A stretch of 64,000 nucleotides of DNA from positions 6,315,001 through 6,379,000 of the forward strand of contig NZ_JAPENW010000001.1 in assembly GCF_026341855.1 (NCBI RefSeq), in the 5' to 3' direction. Below, one piece after another: positions 60,477 through 64,000 of the stretch; position 1 is the stretch's first letter, and each line of letters starts with the position of its first letter. A program made the translations under genes and the position numbers. The notes under the pieces are model-generated. The model was not told where the DNA came from. It searched no databases and saw only the letters and a program-made list of their open reading frames with translations. The stretch is from Streptomyces sp. NBC_00568 (GTDB lineage Bacteria > Actinomycetota > Actinomycetes > Streptomycetales > Streptomycetaceae).

Positions 60477-60581
60477 GTCACGTAATCCCTTGTCCGTCGG
60501 ACTCAACCGGGTGGAGCATTCCACATCGACCCCGGGCCCGAGCCGACCGTGCCCACCGACAATCCCGGGGCGGAGGACGAC

Positions 60582-61481
60582 ATGACCACTGACCGCTTGG
60601 TCCTCGTGACCGGTGCGACCGGTCGGCAGGGCGGTGCCACCACCCGCCGGCTCCTGGCGGCCGGCAGGCCGGTGCGCGCGCTCGTGCGGGACGCGACCGC
60701 TCCCGCCGCCAAGGCACTTGAAACCGCCGGGGCCGAGCTCGTCCGCGGCGACTTCGACGACCCGTCGAGTCTGCCTGCAGCGTTGGAGGGAGCAGCGGCA
60801 CTGTTCGCCGTACCGCCCGGAGCATTCGGGCCGTCCGGCTCCGACGCCGAGCGGGAGTTCGCCCGGGGCCGGGCACTGATCGATGCCGCGGCCGCCGCGG
60901 GGATCGGGCACGTCGTGTTCACGGGCGTCGCGTCCACGCCGGGTCGCCCGGGCGGCTCAGAAGGGAAGCAGCGCATCGAGGACCACCTGCGCGAGCGGAT
61001 CCGGTCAGTGACCGTGCTGCGCCCGGTGCGCTTCATGTCGAACTATCTCGGTTCGACGCCCATCGGTCTCGACGGCATCGTCCACGGCGTGCACCGGCAC
61101 ATCTTCCCACCGGACGAACCTGTCCAGATCATCGCGGTGGAGGACATCGCCGAGTTCGCCGCGCTGGCCTTCGACCACCCGGACCGATTCGCGGGGAGAA
61201 GTCTGGAGCTGGCTGGGGACGCGCCCACCCCGGCCGAGGCAGTCGCCGCGATCAGTGAGGCCACCGGTGCCGCGGTGCGCTACGAGCAGATCACCCATGC
61301 CGAGGCCGCTGCACTCAACCCCGGGATCGCCCAGGTCCGGGAGCGCTGGGCAGCCGGATCGCGCTGGCACGCCGACATCGAGGTGCTGCGCGTCATCCAC
61401 CCCGGACTGCGGACGCTCGCGGACTGGCTCGCCGAATCCGGCGCCACCCTGCTGCGCAAGCGACTCCTCGAAACCGCCTAG
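60582..61481 (+). CDS. NmrA/HSCARG-type NAD(P)-binding protein
   Basis: A 299-residue atypical short-chain dehydrogenase: Rossmann motif LVTGATGRQGGATTRRLL and VLRPVRFMSNYLG. It lacks YxxxK, typical of NADPH-sensing NmrA proteins rather than of oxidoreductases. GGAGG lies directly before the ATG. The divergent TetR protein probably represses it. Confidence 0.9.
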   Translation: MTTDRLVLVTGATGRQGGATTRRLLAAGRPVRALVRDATAPAAKALETAGAELVRGDFDDPSSLPAALEGAAALFAVPPGAFGPSGSDAEREFARGRALIDAAAAAGIGHVVFTGVASTPGRPGGSEGKQRIEDHLRERIRSVTVLRPVRFMSNYLGSTPIGLDGIVHGVHRHIFPPDEPVQIIAVEDIAEFAALAFDHPDRFAGRSLELAGDAPTPAEAVAAISEATGAAVRYEQITHAEAAALNPGIAQVRERWAAGSRWHADIEVLRVIHPGLRTLADWLAESGATLLRKRLLETA

Positions 61482-61981
61482 TACGCCAGCTGTCGGCCGT
61501 GCTCCTGCTGGTGGGGGCGGTGAGCGGACGGGTGCGGTCACCGTTGATCATCATGCCTTGTGTGGAGCAACGATGTGACGGTGGCCGTGTCCAGCCGGTC
61601 CGCAGCGCGGCCCACCGGCTCGGCCCGACCGGCGACGCCACCGTCAAGTCCGGTCCCGCACCGGTCATGCAGGCGGCAAGCCCCATGCCAGAGGTGAAGA
61701 TCACGATCCGCGGCTGGAGCGCCAACCCGTATACGGCCCGGGTCGCTGCGGCGTCGCGGCTTTCCAGGATGCCGGCGCGGTCGGGCGAGACGGAACCCGG
61801 GAAGCGGGGCGGGCGCTCGTGGGTGACGGTGTGCGGTCGGCCGGCCCTGGGGGGACCACAGGCTGGTTAACGTCCTCGAAACTCCGGCCAACTAGCGTGC
61901 GCATCCACGCCACCAGGGGTTTTGGTGGCTGCGGCCACCGGGCCCCGCACGGTCCGGAGCGAGGATGTGAGGTGGGACGCC
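61482..61981. other. 500-base region upstream of ureA without a supported gene
   Basis: Several short frames exist on both strands, none with good codon bias or family motifs. Features are limited to the likely urease promoter close to 61860-61960, where TTAACG and TAGCGT occur 27 bases apart (too far to be a -35/-10 pair). Confidence 0.5.
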
Positions 61982-62284
61982 GTGCATTTGACCCCGCACG
62001 AGCAGGAGAGGCTGCTGATCCATGTGGCCGCCGACGTCGCCGAGAAGCGCCGGGCCCGCGGGCTGAAACTGAACCACCCCGAAGCCGTCGCCCTGATCAC
62101 GTCGCACATCCTCGAGGGCGCCCGCGACGGCCGTACCGTCGCCGAGCTGATGTCCTCCGGGCGCAAGATCCTCACCCGGGACGACGTCATGTCGGGCATC
62201 CCCGAGATGATCCACGACGTCCAGGTCGAGGCGACCTTCCCGGACGGCACCAAGCTCGTCACCGTCCACGACCCGATCGTCTGA
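61982..62284 (+). CDS. ureA: Urease subunit gamma
   Basis: A 100-residue UreA, the family's normal length: VHLTPHEQERLLIHVAADVAEKRR, KLNHPEAVALITSHILEGARDG, DDVMSGIPEMIHDVQVEATFPDG. The GTG at 61982 is chosen over the upstream GTG at 61922 because it gives the conserved N-terminus and has GAGGTGG just before it. First gene of ureABC. Confidence 0.95.
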   Translation: MHLTPHEQERLLIHVAADVAEKRRARGLKLNHPEAVALITSHILEGARDGRTVAELMSSGRKILTRDDVMSGIPEMIHDVQVEATFPDGTKLVTVHDPIV

Positions 62285-62300
62285 CGGGAGAGCAGGCGCC

Positions 62301-62612
62301 ATGATCCCCGGAGAGATTCTCTTCGCCGACGAGCCCGTCGTCTTCAACGAGGGCCGTGAGGTCACCCGTATGACCGTGCTCAACGCCGCCGACCGCCCCG
62401 TCCAGGTCGGCTCCCACTACCACTTCGCCGAGGCCAACCCCGGGCTGGACTTCGATCGCGCCGCCGCGCGCGGCAAGCGGCTCAACGTCGCCGCCGGCAC
62501 CGCCGTGCGCTTCGAGCCCGGGATCCCCGTCGACGTCGAACTCGTCCCGCTCGCCGGCGCCCGTGTGGTGCCCGGCCTGCGCGGGGAGACCGGAGGTGCC
62601 CTCGATGCCTGA
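62301..62612 (+). CDS. ureB: Urease subunit beta
   Basis: A 103-residue UreB: MIPGEILFADEPVVFNEGREV, QVGSHYHFAEANPGLDFDRAAARGKRL, AGTAVRFEPG. It follows ureA by 16 bases, and its last eight bases overlap the start of ureC. Structural subunit of the nickel enzyme. Confidence 0.95.
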   Translation: MIPGEILFADEPVVFNEGREVTRMTVLNAADRPVQVGSHYHFAEANPGLDFDRAAARGKRLNVAAGTAVRFEPGIPVDVELVPLAGARVVPGLRGETGGALDA

Positions 62613-64000
62613 GATCTCGCGTGCCGTGTACGCCGACCTGTTCGGCCCCACCACCGGCGACCGCATCCGCCTCGCGGACACCGACCTGCTGATCGAGATC
62701 GAGGAGGACCGCTCCGGCGGTCCCGGACTCGCCGGTGACGAAGCGGTGTTCGGCGGAGGCAAGGTCATCCGGGAATCCATGGGCCAGGCGCGCGCTACGC
62801 GCGCAGACGGCACCCCGGACACGGTCGTCACCGGTGTCGTGATCATCGACCACTGGGGGATCGTCAAGGCCGACGTCGGCATCCGCGACGGCCGGATCTC
62901 CGGTATCGGCAAGGCCGGCAACCCGGACACCATGGACGGTGTCCACCCCGACCTGGTGATCGGCCCCGAGACCGAGATCATCGCGGGCAACGGGCGCATC
63001 CTGACGGCGGGCGCCATCGACGCGCACGTCCATCTGATCTGTCCGCAGATCGCCGACGAGGCGCTCGCCTCCGGCATCACGACGCTCGTCGGCGGCGGTA
63101 CCGGCCCCGCCGAGGGCTCCAAGGCGACCACCGTCACGCCCGGCCCCTGGCATCTGGCCCGGATGCTGGAGGCGATGGAGGGGTACCCGCTCAACTTCGG
63201 TCTGCTCGGCAAGGGCAACACCGTCTCGCACGAGGCGATGCTGTCGCAGATCCGGGGCGGCGCGCTCGGCCTGAAGATCCATGAGGACTGGGGCTCGACG
63301 CCCGCGGCGATCGACGCGGCGCTCACCGTCGCCGACCGCACCGGCATCCAGGTCGCCATCCACACCGACACCCTCAACGAGGCCGGGTTCGTCGCCGACA
63401 CCCTCGCGGCGATCGGCGGACGCGGCATTCACGCGTATCACACCGAGGGTGCGGGCGGCGGGCACGCGCCGGACATCATGTCCGTGGTCTCCGAGTCGTA
63501 CGTGCTCCCCAGCTCGACCAACCCGACCCGGCCCTACACCGTCAACACCGCCGAGGAACACCTCGACATGCTGATGGTGTGCCACCACCTGAACCCGGCG
63601 GTGCCCGAGGACCTGGCCTTCGCCGAGTCCCGGATCCGGCCGTCGACCATCGGCGCCGAGGACATATTGCACGACCTCGGCGCCATCTCGATCATCTCCT
63701 CCGACTCCCAGGCCATGGGCCGCGTCGGCGAGGTCATCATGCGGACCTGGCAGACGGCCCACGTGATGAAGCGGCGCCGGGGGGCGCTGCCCGGTGACGG
63801 CCGCGCGGACAACCACCGGGTCCGTCGCTATGTCGCCAAATACACCATCAATCCGGCGCTCGCGCAGGGCCTCGCGCGGGAGATCGGCTCCGTCGAGACC
63901 GGCAAGCTCGCCGACCTCGTGCTGTGGGAGCCCGCGTTCTTCGGGGTCAAGCCGCATCTCGTCATCAAGGGCGGAATGATCGCGTACGCGCAGATGGGCG
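62605..64000 (+). CDS. ureC: Urease subunit alpha (3' truncated by window)
   Basis: The first 465 codons of the catalytic subunit (normally about 570). Metal ligands and active site are intact: DAHVH, the carbamylated Lys in LGLKIHEDW, IHTDTLNEAGF, HTEGAGGGHAPD, the flap Cys in MVCHHLNP and SSDSQAMGRVGE. Ni2+-dependent hydrolysis of urea in the cytoplasm. ATG 62605 overlaps the end of ureB. Accessory genes ureDEFG must lie beyond the window. Confidence 0.96.
   Translation, partial: MPEISRAVYADLFGPTTGDRIRLADTDLLIEIEEDRSGGPGLAGDEAVFGGGKVIRESMGQARATRADGTPDTVVTGVVIIDHWGIVKADVGIRDGRISGIGKAGNPDTMDGVHPDLVIGPETEIIAGNGRILTAGAIDAHVHLICPQIADEALASGITTLVGGGTGPAEGSKATTVTPGPWHLARMLEAMEGYPLNFGLLGKGNTVSHEAMLSQIRGGALGLKIHEDWGSTPAAIDAALTVADRTGIQVAIHTDTLNEAGFVADTLAAIGGRGIHAYHTEGAGGGHAPDIMSVVSESYVLPSSTNPTRPYTVNTAEEHLDMLMVCHHLNPAVPEDLAFAESRIRPSTIGAEDILHDLGAISIISSDSQAMGRVGEVIMRTWQTAHVMKRRRGALPGDGRADNHRVRRYVAKYTINPALAQGLAREIGSVETGKLADLVLWEPAFFGVKPHLVIKGGMIAYAQMG

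Noticed and set aside
61499..61870. A 123-codon plus-strand frame before ureA
   Set aside because: No family features, weak codon bias and antisense alternatives of equal length; treated as non-coding or a remnant too decayed to name.
61874..61940. An upstream GTG (61922) as the ureA start
   Set aside because: It would add 20 residues not found in UreA proteins, while GTG 61982 has a ribosome-binding site and gives the family length of 100.
1..64000. CRISPR arrays, tRNA or rRNA genes, insertion sequences or integrases
   Set aside because: No regularly spaced identical repeats with spacers, no cloverleaf sequence, no transposase or integrase motif was found.

Overview
The window is about 72-75% GC, with dense, strongly G/C-third-position genes, many 4-base start/stop overlaps, and typical high-GC actinobacterial families (F420 enzymes, XRE-DUF397-ATPase sets, ECF41 sigma factor, RHH/Fic-like pair, ydaO leader before an NlpC/P60 gene). 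Everything points to a Streptomyces chromosome, probably a core-proximal arm, because biotin, urease, purB and sbcDC are interspersed with regulators and transporters.

Layout. 0-2.1 kb: end of a CysRS-like protein coupled to a SixA phosphatase, then a YigZ/IMPACT protein. 2.1-6.4 kb: sbcDC behind a DNA-damage-type promoter. 6.4-12 kb: two Lrp/AsnC regulators, each divergent from a likely target (rhodanese protein; methionine/cystathionine lyase), plus an Imm21 protein and a DUF885 protein. 12-18 kb: ACT-GNAT membrane protein and a two-gene SWIM zinc finger/DUF6493 unit whose promoter is a near-perfect RecA-independent (PafBC-type) damage promoter giving a leaderless mRNA. 18-26.5 kb: PhoD-type phosphodiesterase, MocR regulator/EamA exporter, alpha/beta hydrolase, F420-linked reductase with an ECF41 sigma factor, and a HutC-type GntR regulator with a dre-like operator. 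26.7-31.6 kb: ROK regulator without the usual zinc motif, then a two-component system divergent from an ABC exporter.

31.6-38.1 kb: a small damage-promoter gene, mug and purB, then a lower-GC accessory segment (membrane coiled-coil protein, XRE regulator, ECF sigma factor with a coupled unknown partner) carrying a cluster of ACTTGC half-sites. 38.3-47 kb: SGNH hydrolase, two CNNM/CBS transporters, GNAT, F420 luciferase-like oxidoreductase and a MacB/FtsX-type ABC system. 47-53.3 kb: RHH/Fic-like pair, methyltransferase and the biotin genes (bioB-bioA-bioD on the minus strand, bioF divergent). 53.3-57 kb: DUF397-XRE-ATPase set, LysR regulator and LysE exporter separated by three 18-bp repeats. 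57-61.5 kb: NlpC/P60 protein with a c-di-AMP riboswitch, a solo ClpP with a small partner, a Phd-type antitoxin without a toxin, and a TetR/NmrA pair. 62-64 kb: ureA-ureB-ureC, with ureC cut by the window end.

The most notable pattern is a set of three promoters of the form TTGTCAGTG-N8-TAnnnT, in front of sbcDC, the SWIM/DUF6493 pair and a 147-residue unknown. They place two uncharacterised loci in the same expected DNA-damage regulon as a known double-strand-break nuclease. All assignments are by reading motifs; no database search was possible.
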